Shown here: one piece after another, positions 36,165 to 47,880 of the stretch
Numbering within the stretch: position 1 is the first letter of the stretch
How the letters are laid out: each line of letters begins with the position of its first letter
NCBI RefSeq assembly: GCF_030272615.1
Contig: NC_081414.1
Location: 50,437,136 to 50,501,135, forward strand
Reading direction: 5' to 3'
Source: Cryptomeria japonica
Taxonomy: Eukaryota; Streptophyta; Pinopsida; Cupressales; Cupressaceae
DNA length: 64,000 nt
Translations under genes and position numbers: made by a program
Notes under the pieces: model-generated
Told to the model about the DNA's origin: nothing
What the model saw: only the letters and a program-made list of their open reading frames with translations
The model's database searches: none

Positions 36165-39100
36165 ATGGCTAAGTATGAGAATAAAAAAAGGGAAAATTTT
36201 CCAACACTTAGCCATGTCGCAGTCCCGTTATTTTCAAAGCTTTGCAAATCCTTTTCTAACTTTAAAATTTCCATTGTTTGCCTACAGGCCTTATACATTA
36301 TGAAATTCCAAGTAGACAAAGATGCTCCTCCAGAGTTGAGGATGACTTCAAAGTGGAAGAACATCAGCGACACCAACCTCGGATACATCAATCTGAGGGA
36401 GTTTAAGAAGCGAATGTTTGGTCTGGACAACCTTGTGCCTACCACCATTGTGCGAAAAATGATGAAGAGTGGTATCGTGCACGCTGCCGGCTTCCTCCCC
36501 ACCATGCAGTGCAATGAACTAGTCGTCGAATGTGCCAAACACTACAACCCCATCAGTAAGGATATTGTTGCACCTGATGGAAGAGTGTTGGCGAATGTTA
36601 GCGATGAGGCCGTCAGAGAGACCTTCAGGATCCCTGAGTACCACAACGCAGTATATATGACAAAGGACGAAGCTGACAGTCTGTACCATGACCACCAAGA
36701 GGAATATGATGCCATAGTTAACCATTCCTAGCTAGACAAGCCGAGGAAGGGCCCCTCCAAACTCCAGAGAAAGAGCCTAGTGCGAGCATACTTCAAGGAG
36801 GACATTGGGGACATGATTGTCCTGCTTAATAGAATAATAGGAAATCCTCAGGGAGCTCCATTCGAACCCTGGATGTATTATTTCATTAATGAAATAATCA
36901 ATGGAGTAAAAATGATAGACTAGGCCCGGATGATCAGCGACAACCTAGATAGCCAGCTAAGGAACTTGGAGGCGAATAGGACTTTCTTCATGAGTTCTTA
37001 CTTGTTTTATTCTTTGGCCAGGACCTACAAGTATAGAGGTCTCACTTGTAGAGGAGAAGTTGGGAACAAGGAGAACCAATTTCCAGTATATGATTGCTAT
37101 CCCCAGCTCCACATGGAGGAGAAGTTCCATTTCAAAAAGGTGAATGATACCTTCCTGATGCACATTACCCGGACACTTCAAGGTGGCCTGCACCAGAGGC
37201 TCTCTCAAGAGTCTATGGACTTCATCAGTCGGTTCAGGTGTTGGTACATCCAATATCCAAAGTTCACTTACCTCTGAATTCAGGGATTCTCTGGGCCTCC
37301 ATACAAGCTTCCAGCTTATCCTACCAACCGAGTGGTGTTGCTCGAGGTTGTGAGACAATTGGAGGAGTATATAGTGATTCAAAGGGATAAGCAGAAGAAG
37401 GTAGGGACGTCCTCACTTACAATTGATAATGGGCTGGAAACATGTCCATCATCACAGGCTGCAGCCACCGCTGAGAAAGAACTGGCTTGGTATCCCTTCT
37501 ATTAATACAAGGCAAGAAAAGATTTCGATCCATTCCATAGGATAAAGAAAATTGAAGGAACAACGTTTGAGCACAGACTGGATCTAGAAGACTACTGGGC
37601 TAATGCAGCTGATAGTTTCGAGATCCGGAAAAGGTTCTGGTCAAGAATTCCTTTGAGTATGGTGAGAGCAACGAAAGTATTCAGAGTTGCTGATCAGGTA
37701 GAAGAAAGCCGAGAACTTCAGTAGCCGGGCTTTGAAAAGATGAAGAATGAACCCTTAGTCTTAATAGATTGGACAGAGGGAGAGAAATCGGATCTAGTAG
37801 ACCTCATGAGGTTGGTAGTTGAGTACTCAAGGTGGTGGGGGTTTGAAAAGACAAAACAGTTGAAAGCCAAAGGTATGACTTTGACTTATGAATTAATGGG
37901 AGTAGATGATACTCTGTCCGTCGACCTTTGTACCTTCGCCGGTGATGCTCGAAATCCAGAAAGTGTTGGGTCTCGAAAGAGGAAGGAGTTGGGTGGAAGC
38001 TCCACAAAGGTCACAGGGAAAAGGGTTGTAGGTGAGAGAAGAGAATCCAGCGAAAGTCACTCCATCCTAAGTGCTGCTTCCATTGCACCTGATCAGATTG
38101 CAATTGGGGAGCAAGAGATGAACATCTGTGTGATTGATGATGAAGTAAGAGTCCTTTCCCAGCCAGTTGAGGAGGTGGTGGAAAAGGTCTTCCAAAGTCC
38201 AGACAGGGGGCAAATTGAAGCACCTACAATCTTCTTGGATGGCATACCAACGAACCCAGGAGAGGCAGATGATGAGTTTGATTAGAACACTGTAGAACAA
38301 TCAACCATTCCGGATTGGCTGAGAGCAAGGATAAAGGCCAAGGTTCCCAAGGAGGCCCACTCAACCGAGGAGGTCATCGCAGCATTCCTGGAGAAGGTGA
38401 ATGAACCCGCTATAGCTAAACTGCCCAAACCAGCCAGGAAGTTTTCCCTGATTCAGAGAGACAGTGCCGGATTCAGGACAGTCCAGATAGCGGTGCCCAA
38501 AGAAGGGAACACTAGGGACAATGTCACCGCAGATGATTACAAGGTTACCACCATAGAGATGGGTAAGCCTACCCAGGACCAAGAGATCCAATATTTTGAT
38601 GACTCCGGCAACGTTCTAAAGACGAGGCTGGCTCATGAAAAGGAAAAGAGGAAGAAAGTGGAAGAAGAGAACCAACAGTGGAAGAAGTATGTTCTCCATC
38701 TTACCAGCCCGCTCAACCATGAAGTCCCGGCTACTCCACCACAACCTCTTCAACAGGGATCAGTGAAGGACTATGATGATATGAAGGGCTCGTACACTCA
38801 AGAAAAGGAATGGATTTCAGATGCTTTGGTGTGTGCTGACACCCTGGTGGAAAACTTAGTATCGGCACATGAGGCAACTTCTTTGTTGATTGATCGTATC
38901 CAGGATCTAGCATCCAATTGGGAAGAAGTGGATGAAATTCAGAATGAAATACTCCCTCACCTGAAGGTTATCCGAGGCATGTCAAAGAGGAGCTTAGTGG
39001 ATTTAGGCATCATACAGACAAGAGACAGGTACGACTTCGGCACGTGGTACTATACTTTGGTCACTTGGATTGAGGTTCTGAAGAAATCCGAGACCAAGAG

Positions 39101-39469
39101 GCAAGTGTTAGAGAGATCCTGGGCAAGGTATTCCGTGTGGTGTCAGAGATCTGTAAGAAGGAAAGCCTAAGGGAGAAACATTTACAAGCAGAGAACCTGA
39201 GAGCCAGGATTCAGGCAAGCTTCTTCCGGGATTCAGGGATGATTGACAAAGGCGATCTTTCAAAGATTGCAAACTTCCTCTCCATCGATGGCAACTTCCT
39301 CACCCAAGCAGTGGAGTGGGAAGGCACCCTTGCCACATGCGCCGACGATGTGGACCTCATCGACTTCCATATTGGCGGTTTGCCAAGTGTCACCATGGAG
39401 GAGGTCAAGCTCATTGTGTCCAGATACGTTGAATCTCTGAAAGAGGAAAGTGGCCACTCACCTCAATGA
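36165..39469 (+). pseudogene. Retroelement ORF of the FRIP/FEPWM family (E2 copy), broken
   Basis: About 1,100 codons, function unknown. ATG 36165 is the first in frame; 36300 is also possible because a splice-acceptor-like CTACAG lies just before it. Landmarks: ETFRIPEYHN (about 36630), DIGDMIVLLNRIIG (36805), PFEPWMYYF (36863), FFMSSYLFYSLA (36985), PKFTYL (37258), PYKLPAYPT (37300). The C-terminal third has a basic/acidic linker (37960-38290) and a heptad-like Lys/Glu segment (38630-38700) that could form a coiled coil. Stops at 36729, 36921, 37275, 37503, 37722 and 38283 and one frameshift near 39150. Where E1 can be aligned, two of the stops fall on positions that are Trp (36921) and Arg (37275) there. 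Confidence 0.72.
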
Positions 39470-39527
39470 AATTAGTAGCTGTGCCACTTGTCACTCTTTC
39501 ATTTGTTTGAACTGATAGTATTTCGGG

Positions 39528-39545
39528 AAACCCTAATTAGGGTTT
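39528..39545. promoter_or_regulatory. Telo-box palindrome in E2
   Basis: AAACCCTAATTAGGGTTT, a perfect 18-nt palindrome made of two abutting inverted telo-boxes (AAACCCTAA), 64 nt before the TATA box. E3 carries the identical palindrome at the identical distance. Confidence 0.75.
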
Positions 39546-39609
39546 AGGACTTTCAATCTTGGCCCTTGATCACTGTTTGATCTCGACCATTCATTTATTT
39601 TTGAGAAAC

Positions 39610-39617
39610 TATATAAG
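39610..39617 (+). promoter_or_regulatory. TATA box of E2
   Basis: TATATAAG, about 730 bp before the 3' end of E2. Confidence 0.65.
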
Positions 39618-40351
39618 GTTGCCTCCTCTCATTTGAAAAGGGTGAGGTTTTTGATGTATTGTTGCTTAAGGTCATTTCCAGATAATATATTGCATGTGCG
39701 CTGCTTTGTAATCTCTATTATTTGAATGATTTGCATGGTTTCAATTGCCTCAACAATTAGTTAGAATTAATTTAGATTTGCTTTCATTGTTGTTAATTTT
39801 AATGAAGGATTTGATAAGTGTCAATTGATGGTGTATCTCCGCTCATACTTTTGGTAAATGGATGATTTCTATTCTACCGTGCAAAGTTAGTCTGAGCCCA
39901 TCCCCTGTGCATCCCAACATCTCGATCATAAGCACAACCCATTGAAGATTGCACTGGCCTTGTGTAGTTGTCCCTAGTGTGGCGAAGCAAGGTTTGGTTT
40001 CTCGAGAGCACCCAGTTGATACCATCTTCAAAATTCGTAGGATTAGATTAGCCTTCCTAAACCCTATCCCTTTTCCCCTTTCTTTTGAAAGTCTAAATCC
40101 CAGAAAATTCCCCCAAAAAAGAAGAGCCTAAAATTGCTAAATCCATCTAAGTCTAGCAGTTCAAGATACTTGTCAAACGTAAGTCCCCCTTGAAATTTCA
40201 GCATACACTAGCCAAGAAGCTATTCCACTAAAGTCGCTTGTTTGCACATATAGACCTTGGAATCAGTAGTGATTTTTCAGGAGAGGATAGAATACCTTTG
40301 GGTATCCTATCCTAATGTTTGGTAGATGATAAAACAGACACCAACAGGTTC

Positions 40352-40714
40352 TGAAGGAGACTGAGGAGGGAGGGAACCCAACGAAGGAGTGCTGGAACTG
40401 GATGGATGCTCTGAAGATGGAACTAGTTCGCTTGCCGGACTCTTCCATTGGCAGATGGAGGACTACGAGGTCTTCCACCCGAAGTGCCACATGCTGCAAA
40501 TATGCGAGTTTGGGGAATCAAGTGGCGGTATGGAAGAACAATCATTTTTCTCGGAGTACGGTAGGTACCAAGAGGGAATGGCATGGGCGGATGACACGCC
40601 AACCCACCAATTTGAACGAGACAAACCCATCAAGTACGAGGAAAGGGATGTGAAAAAAGTCAATCTAGGCAAGGATGAGGACCTGCAGGTGATACTCGTA
40701 GGGGATGACTGGAA
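40352..40714 (+). pseudogene. Element C protease-RT linker
   Basis: Resumes C after E2. FHWQMEDYEVFH (about 40443) and DDWNPV (about 40706) match the linker of element B. Element D then interrupts it at CCCCG (40715-40719); the reading resumes after 43531 toward RT. Confidence 0.7.
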
Positions 40715-40806
40715 CCCCGTGTTGACGGGAATAATCATTATGTTATGTTGTAATATTATGTTTATGTTGTCGTCGGGAAGTAGAGGAACCAGAGCAACCA
40801 ACAGAG

Positions 40807-41214
40807 GTGTACCTGCCGGAATACAAAGAATATTGGAAGGGAGACGCCCCAAACCCTGGCGACGCAGATAATCCGAAGAGTGTCGGCAACGATTGGAACC
40901 CTGTGTGGAAGACCGCAGTCTTCAAAATCTTTATTATTCTTCTTCTTCTTATGTACTGGAAGGAGATCGTGGTCCCTGTAGAATTTGTGGTTCCAGGTCT
41001 TCCTATGGCCATTGAAAATAGACTTGCCACCAACGGGTACAAATTGAAACCCTACCACGCGAAGCGCGCAGGGGACCCGAGAGGCCGGACGGACACCCGA
41101 GAGCCCGGAGGGGGACCCGAGAGGATGGAAGGGGACCTAAGAGGCCGAGAAGCGACTCGAGAGGCACGGGACAAAAGCAGGAGACTTTTGGGCGAGGACA
41201 ACCGAGAAGGATGA
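40807..41214 (+). pseudogene. Integrase C-terminal remnant in element D
   Basis: The open frame has the same fusion as B: NDWNPVWKTAVFKIF, a Leu-rich TTC-repeat, then VVPVEFVVPGLPMAIENRL, followed by a GGGGACCC-rich tail. The frame is open, but everything upstream is deleted, so it cannot be part of a working polyprotein. Confidence 0.7.
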
Positions 41215-41389
41215 AGAGCGATCCCAGAGACAGGGGACCCGAGCCAAAGACTCTCTAGACAACTTAAAAAAAAAAAAAAAAAAAAGAAAAAAAGAAAAAA
41301 GAGAAAAAAAATCGCATGGTCGTATGACAGCGACCGTACGGTCAAAAAAAAAAGAAAAAGAAAAAAAAAAGGAGAAAAAAAGGCCACCG

Positions 41390-41605
41390 CACGGTGGGGA
41401 AGAGAAAGTGGCCACCGTACGGTGGGCCCACCGAAGGTGGCATCACCGTACGATGGAACCACCGTGCGGTGAAACCACCGACGGTGGAACCATCGTGCGG
41501 TGGGACCACCGACGGTGGAACCATCGTGCGGGCCCCACCGTGCGGTGGAATCACCGACGGTGACACCATCGTGCGGTGGTCACACCGTGCGGTGGGAGCC
41601 ACCGA
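41390..41605. repeat. GC-rich palindrome cluster in element D
   Basis: About a dozen units such as CCACCGTGCGGTGG, CCACCGACGGTGG and CACCGTACGGTGG spaced roughly 12-20 bases apart. It is an expanded version of the cluster in B (17940-18200). Confidence 0.8.
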
Positions 41606-42309
41606 AGGCCGCGCAAAACGGATAAAACGCCGCACGAAGACACCGCCGCGCAAGGATAAAACGCCACGCAAGGGAAAAAAAGGAACGCCGCACACCGAGG
41701 ATAGGAGGAAGCCACCGCGCCGCACGAGGAAGTCACCACGCCGCACGAAGAAGCCACCACGCCGCACACCGCACAGCACCGGACACCGCGAGGTGCGAAG
41801 GGTAAAGGAAAAGACCCCGCACACCGTCGAAGGCACATCACCAGCCAGGGAAAGGGACGCACCGCACAATCAACACGCACAGCAAGGGTCACGCACACCA
41901 ACGCGCAGCAGCCGCAAAAGGAAAAAGAAAAAAAGAGACCAAGCCCGCACAATCCACATAGCCACGTAAGGGCAAAACGACCGCCACAAGTAGACCAAGC
42001 AGCCGCACGATTGGAGGTGCCAGTGCTGTTGTTGATCGGAGGTGTGTCTGTACGATAAGAAGGGTGTCGACCGCACGATTGGAGGTGCTAGTGCTATTGT
42101 TGACCGTACAGGGAGGTTGTATGGCCGGGGTGCCATCGAGGACATTACAGTGCCAAAAAAAAAAAACGACGACGGCCAGATTTAAAATGATTTGCTGAAG
42201 TCTGGAGCCTAGACACTGAAAATATTGGAGTGTAGAAGAAGGGTTTTGACATCATAAAATATCACAGAAATGATGCGCGCCATGGACTTTCGTGGGGTTC
42301 TGAAGGTTG

Positions 42310-42460
42310 TAAATTGGTGCTGCCCCAGGACCCCGCAAGGGGCGCTGCCCCTCGACCCCGCTGGGGCGCTGCCCCAGACCCCGCGAGGGGCGCTGCCCCA
42401 AACCCCACGAGGGGCGCTGCCCCTCGACCTCGCTGGGGGCGTTGCCCCTAGACCCCCAGT
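42310..42460. repeat. C/G-rich minisatellite in element D
   Basis: About five units around GGGGCGCTGCCCC with variable linkers, homologous to 18655-18775 in B. Confidence 0.8.
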
Positions 42461-42479
42461 TTATTTTGAGCTACAAAGT

Positions 42480-43150
42480 ACCACGGGAAGTGTTGTGGTT
42501 GTTCGTACTGTGAGAAAGAAGCCTGCAGCTAAGCATTGGCGGGGAAGCCATAAGTCGTAGAGGGAGACGGATTTGGAGGTTGGGAACAAACAGAGTTCGA
42601 GGGAAGGCATTGCAGGTCTGCGCAGTTGTATGACACCAGGGAGTTATTCAGTTCAGTTTTTAGCCTTTGGGGAGTGTGATGGAGGATTTGAGGTGTCTCC
42701 TAGCATTTGTGCCAGCGGATTGTGGCCACCTCCAGGCATGACTGGTACGCTTTGAGGAACTCGGAGTATGTCTCGGTTGGACGTGAGGTTGCCTTGGTGG
42801 ATGCACAGAGGGCTCGGGAGGAGCTGACCACCAAGTTGGAGGCAATAGTCGCATGAGACTTAGTTCAGCGTACCCAGGAGTTGGATGCCGGGAGAGTAGC
42901 ACGGGTGGCCATCGAGGACAAATTGGCTAGGGAGATAGTATCAATTGAGTAGCAGTTGGTGGAAGCTGAGACTGAAAAACGTGTTTTGCAGACAAGTTTG
43001 GGTTAGGCACAGGAGGACTGTGATGGCAAAGGAAGCAATATTGGTGAAATCCGCACTTGAGCATCGGATGGTAGCAGAAAAGGGTTTTCAGGCGAGGACG
43101 CAGCAAGTGTATAAGATCCGGGCCCGACTGGCGTCAGTAGTTCCTGCCGT
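42480..43150 (+). pseudogene. ORF3 C-terminal remnant in element D
   Basis: Homologous to 18830-19480 in B. A broken frame reads EVALVDAQRAREELTTKLE (about 42785), AIEDKLAREI (about 42910) and QLVEAETEKRVLQTSL (about 42952), a heptad-like pattern. Stops are frequent. Confidence 0.5.
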
Positions 43151-43168
43151 TCATCTCTATTTTGTATT

Positions 43169-43187
43169 AAGTCGTCGGAGTCGACTT
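43169..43187 (+). promoter_or_regulatory. Stem-loop upstream of polypurine tract, element D
   Basis: AAGTCGTCGGAGTCGACTT, an inverted repeat with a 6-bp stem, just before the polypurine tract TTGGGGGGGATGA (43194-43206). Same place as in B and C, but shortened. Confidence 0.65.
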
Positions 43188-43206
43188 CTTTTCTTGGGGG
43201 GGATGA

Positions 43207-43526
43207 TGTTGACGGGAATAATCATTATGTTATGTTGTAATATTATGTTTATGTTGTCGTCGGTAATAATGAGTTACGGCGGTCAGTTAGTTGGCCGACG
43301 GGTAGGTAGTTGGAGTCGCGACGGTTGTGTCGCGCCCCTTCGGGTATTATATATTGTGTACCTTTTCTTCGAAGTATCATCATGTTAGTCGTGTCAGATG
43401 TAATGTTATAAGCACTTATTGTACATGGACTGTGGAATTAATATAGAGGCTGGTTATTTAATATATTTCCATTATGTTCTGTGCATTTACGTTCTGCATT
43501 TAACCATTTACCCGAGAGGGCAAACA
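43207..43526 (+). repeat. 3' LTR of element D
   Basis: 320 bp, TGTTGACGGG...GGCAAACA. Its first 57 bp match the truncated 5' LTR at 40720-40776. The last bases (ACCCGAGAGGG(T/C)AAACA) match the LTR end of B, but the interior does not. Confidence 0.9.
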
Positions 43527-43531
43527 CCCCG

Positions 43532-45130
43532 TACTGAAGGCAACGGTTTTTAGGAAATTTTTGGAATACAAGGACGTCTTTGCCTGGACCTACAAGGACT
43601 TGAAGGGGGTACCACCGGAATTGTGCGTACATCGCATATCCCTCGTACTAGGAGCCCAACCCGTACGGAGGAGACCGTACAAGATGAACAAGAACTACGC
43701 GGCCAAGGTGAATGAGGAAATCAACAAAATGTTGGAAGCTGGGATCATATTCAAAGTGGAAACAAGTGACTAGGTTTCCCCACTAGTCATTTATCTCAAG
43801 AAGGAAGCTAATCAGATAAGGATATGTGTGGACTTCAAGTACCTAAATGTAGTAACAATCAAAGATCCATTCCCAATGCCATTCATTGACAACATTCTAG
43901 AAGAAGTAGCTGGGCATGAGATATACACATTTCTGAATGGGTTCTCGGGATACAATTAGATAAGTATTGCAGAAGAAGATAAGCTAAAGACCACATTCGT
44001 GGTGGAGGAGGGGGTGTACGCCTACAATCGCATGCCCTTCGGGCTATGTAATGCACCGACAACCTTCCAGAGAATAATTTTACACATTTTTGACAAAATG
44101 TTCGTAGGAAATTTCAGGGCATTCTTGGATGACTGGTCGATTTTCAGTGATCAGGACACCCATCTAAAGGCACTCAGAGAATGTATGGAGAGGTGCCGGA
44201 AAGCTAGGCTAGCTCTTAACCCGAGGAAGTGTAGGTTTATGGTACCGCAAGGAAAGCTTCTCAGCCACATTGTTTGTAAAGAAGGTCTGAAGACAAACCC
44301 AGATAAGATAGGAGTGATCGTCAACATGGAAAATCCGACGAATGTGATAGGGGTGAAGTCATTCTTGGGCCATGTTGGTTACTACCAGAGATTTATCAAA
44401 GGCTTTGCACAAGTCTCCTGGCCCCTAGACAAGCTGACAAGGAGGGGAGAGCCGTTCGTATGGGGTACAGAGCAGGAAGAAGCCTTCAAGGAATTGAAAG
44501 ATCGGCTAGTAAGTGCACCAATACCGATGTACCCGGATTGGAATAAGGAGTTTCACGTACACGTCGATGCCTCCAACTTCACGATTGTTGCTACCCTCGC
44601 ACAAGTAGGGACGCAAGGACTGGATCATTCTGTTTTCTTTGTCAGCCGGCTTTTGTCAAGGGCTGAACAAAACTACAACACAACGAAGAGCAAGGCACTT
44701 GGGATGGTGTACACGGTACAAAAGTTTCGCCACTACCTGTTGGCTACTCTGTTTATGTTTTACGTGGACCATCAGGCACTAATGTATCTGGTAAATAAAC
44801 CAATTATCCAGGGTCGGGTAAGTAGATGGCTACTACTCCTGCAAGAATTCACCTTCACCATTATTGTACGGCCAAGCAAGTCCCATGTGATAGCCGACCA
44901 ACTATCAAGGATCAGATCAGGAGAACCGGCCAAAGGGGTGAACGAGGACTTCCTAGATGCACACTTGTTCCAGATTGCGGTACTACCATCGTGGTACGAG
45001 AAGATCGACCAGTACCTCTCTACTTCCACATTCCCAAAGGAGATGCCCCCGGGGGAACGACGGAAGTTGGCATTGAAGAGTAAGACTTTCCAGCTAATCA
45101 ATGGCTTGTTATATAAAATGGGCACCGACT
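43532..45130 (+). pseudogene. Element C reverse transcriptase and RNase H, broken
   Basis: Single reading frame. RT: EYKDVFAWTYKDLKGVPPEL (about 43566), RICVDFKYLN (about 43820), PFPMPFID (about 43870), YAYNRMPFGLCNAPTTFQR (about 44020) and the catalytic FLDD (44122-44133). The thumb follows to GYYQRF. RNase H: VHVDASN (about 44555) and YVDHQAL (about 44760), but the Glu expected in TEREAL is Lys (44692-44694). Stops at 43771 and 43957 lie in RT, the latter in the SGYN-stop-I motif. It copies the element RNA into DNA in the cytoplasmic particle. Type: non-chromodomain Ty3, Tat-like. Confidence 0.9.
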
Positions 45131-45132
45131 AA

Positions 45133-45562
45133 ATCTTGAGGAGATGTGTTATGGAGGAGGAAATCCCCAGTGTGTTGAAGGAAGCACATGACGGGTTAGC
45201 AAGGGGACACCTGGGACCAGATGCAAGTGCCAGGAAAGTACTTCTGGCCGGTCTATGGTAGCCAACTCTAGACACTGATGCCCGGGAGTGGGTGGTCGGG
45301 TGTGACGCTTGTCAACGTGCAGGAAAACCACTCAAGCGGAACTTCATGCCCCTCTTTCCCTCGCAGCCACAGGAGCTATTCAAACGGTGGGGTCTGGACT
45401 TTGTAGGACCCTTGAAGCTGAGTAGCATGCACAGGTGCAAATATATTGTAGTGGCTACGGAATACCTCACCAAGTGGGCAGAAGCGAGGGCCTTGCCAGA
45501 TAACACGACTTTGAGTACGACACGATTCTTGTATGAACAGATCGTCACGAGGTATGGGATAC
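45133..45562 (+). pseudogene. Element C integrase, N-terminal half
   Basis: Zinc-binding HHCC module (AHDGLARGHLGP near 45187, then CDACQRAGK near 45304) and the first catalytic Asp in WGLDFVGPL (about 45390). Stops at 45130 and 45259. E3 interrupts it in the core, between the first and second catalytic Asp, with target duplication GATAC. Confidence 0.88.
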
Positions 45563-45930
45563 TGTTGTGACGTTTTCACACATCGCCCCATTAAAATGGG
45601 GACCCCCTTTTTTCGCTTTTGTTTTGCCTGTTCTTCTCTCTGCTTTTAGGGTTTTGAATGAGTGAGTTGTCTGTTTGGGCTAGGGCTAAGCCTTAGGGGT
45701 TTCTTTTAGATATTTTTCAAGCTGAGTCCAGTCAAATTTTGAAAGTTATTAAGCATCCTTCCGAGGATTGATTATTGAAGTAAGATAAGTATGTCTTAGG
45801 TTAGGTCTAGTCAGGGTTTTTTGGGAAAATTCAAATTTTGTCTAAGTATTAGCATTTTGAAGATGAAATTGTATATTCTTGCTTAGGTAAATTTTGATCA
45901 AATTTCAGAGGCAAGATGATGCCTGAAACA

Positions 45931-47880
45931 CAAAAAAGTGCTCCCGTCCCTCACTGAAGGACCATGCCACTTTTTCAAGATAATTGATTCCTGGCCTTGA
46001 AGATGACCTAATTATGCCTTGTGAAATGATTGGAGACCTAAATTTTGAATGGATTAGCTAGAAAGGACAAAAGTGCTCCCGTCCCTCTCCAAGGGACCAT
46101 AGCACAAATGTTATTTTATGCATATTTGTCACTGACTTTTCTATTTTGTTTTGTGCAGGGTCTTCCGAAATGATAATTGGACATGACTTGATACTTTTGA
46201 AGATTTTGAAGGCACAAAAATGGTGAATTTTGAAGGTTGAAGGAAAAAGTGCTCCCGTCCCTCACTGAAGGACAAAGGCGAAAAGACTTATTGGAGCCAT
46301 TCCTGACCTTGTTTGGTTAAATTGAGACATCAAAGGGATGGTGGAGGACGAAATGAACATGATAAAGCATCCAGACTTGATTGAAAACAATGAAATGATG
46401 AAGTTTTTGCCTAGAAGGTAAAAAGTGCTCCCATCCCTCACTGAAGGACTAGAGCACTTTTCTTTATATGCACAATTTTAGACCTTTATTGGACATTAAC
46501 TTCTATTCATAGCATGAAGTAAGATGAAATCTTCCCTAGCAAGGGAATTTCGAGATGAAAAGTGAGACAATTTGGCTTAGAGGGCAAAAAGTGCTCCCGT
46601 CCCTCACTGAAGGACCGTGCCACTTTTTTCAAATTTGCACTATCTTTGCAAGGTTAAGGTGATTTTATGATTTGAAGAGGTTAAGGGAAGCATGTTTTGT
46701 CCATTGAATATAATTTAAGTAGTCTACAAAGGATTAAATCAACCCAAATGACAAAAAGTGCTCCCGTCCCTCACTGAAGGACCATCCCACTTTTTCAAGT
46801 TTCTCTTCATTATTTGATATTTTATGGCAAAACTTGACTTGGATAAGAGGGAGAAAGGGTGTTTTATGCCTTAACCACGATCGAAGGTTTAAAAGACAGA
46901 GAAGTATGCCAAGAAGTCAAAAAGTGCTCCCGTCCCTCACCAAGGGACCAAGACAAAAAGTGCTCCCGTCCCTCATTGAAGGACCATGCCACTTTTTCAA
47001 GTTTCTCTTCATTGTTCGATATTTTATGATAAAACTTGACTTGGATGGGAAAGACGAGTGATGTTTTATGCCTTGGACGCAATTGAGAGGTTTAAAGAGC
47101 AAAAAGTATGCCAAAATGACAAAAAGTGCTCCCGTCCCTCACCAAGGGACCAAGACAAAGTGCTCCCGTCCCTCACTGAAGGACCATCCCACTTTTCTAA
47201 AAATACAAATTTCTTGCAAAGGCAAGGCAAGTTGCGTGATTGAAATGAATGAGAGAAGGCAAGATTCATCCATTGAAGATAATTTCGAAGGCTAGCAAAG
47301 GACAGATAAGCTTGTAATTGCAAAAGTGCTCCCGTCCCTCACTGAAGGACCATGCCACTTAATATGTTATCTTCCCTTTCTCACCAATTTTGGACAAATT
47401 GAGACCAAGGCGCAAGTTTGAAAAAGTGTTTAAAATTTCTTGAAGATGAATTGAGATGCGAGAGTTGCAAATTTTGACGACAACTGGCAAAAGTGCTCCC
47501 GTCCCTCACTGAAGGACCGTGCCACTTTTTCCAAATATGACCTTTTACCTTGCATTTTGAAAGGATATTTTTATTACCAAGGTTCAAGATGGAGTGAAAT
47601 GTGATATTCTACGCCTTGAGGGTAAATTGAAGATTAATATGATCAAGAATTCATGCAATGGACTCAAAAGTGCTCCCGTCCCTCACTCAAGGATCGTCCC
47701 ACTTTTTTTGAAAACAACAAATTCCCTCCGAGATTATGCTAAGGCAACGTCGTATGAGATGGGAAGAATCTTCTAAAGCATGGTGAACAAAGGTTTGACT
47801 TTAAAAAATTGAGAATCCTAGCCTAAAAATGAAAAAGTGCTCCTGTCCCTCTCCAAGGGACCAGAGCGCTTAACATGTGC
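45931..47880 (+). repeat. Array of 14 GTGCTCCCGTCCCTC cores with 166-177-bp period in E3
   Basis: Cores begin near 45939, 46073, 46249, 46425, 46591, 46758, 46924, 46960, 47126, 47160, 47326, 47493, 47670 and 47837. Most intervals are 166-177 bp; the exceptions are the first (134) and two of 34-36. The core is about 30 bp (AAAAAGTGCTCCCGTCCCTC then ACTGAAGGACCATGCCAC); the DNA between is AT-rich and strongly diverged, though neighbouring units (46760-46920 and 46960-47125) are clearly copies. Confidence 0.92.

Larger units (their letters stand above)
33500..40346 (+). mobile_element. E2: 6.8-kb TGTTG...CAACA insertion with motif array, long ORF and promoter (solo giant LTR candidate)
   Basis: Inserted in element C between protease and RT, flanked by GGTTC (33495-33499 and 40347-40351). 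It starts TGTTGTGACC, ends ACACCAACA and lacks terminal repeats. From left: AT-rich start with a 117-bp duplication, the GTCCGCC array (34260-35375), the long ORF (36165-39469), a telo-box palindrome (39528-39545), a TATA box (39610-39617), then about 730 bp to the end. This U3-R-U5-like order and the lack of primer site or pol suggest a solo LTR. The first about 45 bases match those of E3 and E4. Confidence 0.8.
40720..43526 (+). mobile_element. Element D: 5'-deleted relative of element B nested in C
   Basis: Flanked by CCCCG (40715-40719 and 43527-43531). Only the first 57 bp of its 5' LTR remain (40720-40776); the sequence then jumps into the linker upstream of the integrase remnant, at a GAAG microhomology, so LTR, gag and protease were lost together. 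The 3' LTR is complete. The rest follows element B: integrase C-terminal remnant, GC-rich palindromes, G-rich minisatellite, ORF3 remnant, stem-loop, polypurine tract. Its LTR differs from that of B beyond the first bases. Confidence 0.88.

Noticed and set aside
41342-41969. Overlapping plus- and minus-strand frames in element D (Arg/Thr-rich and Cys/Gly-rich)
   Set aside because: Explained by the GC-rich palindrome cluster and A-rich tracts; no homolog in C.
45931-47880. CRISPR-like array (regular repeats with unique spacers)
   Set aside because: Units are 166-177 bp with diverged but partly homologous spacers, inside a plant retroelement-like insertion, with no cas genes. It is a tandem satellite-type array.
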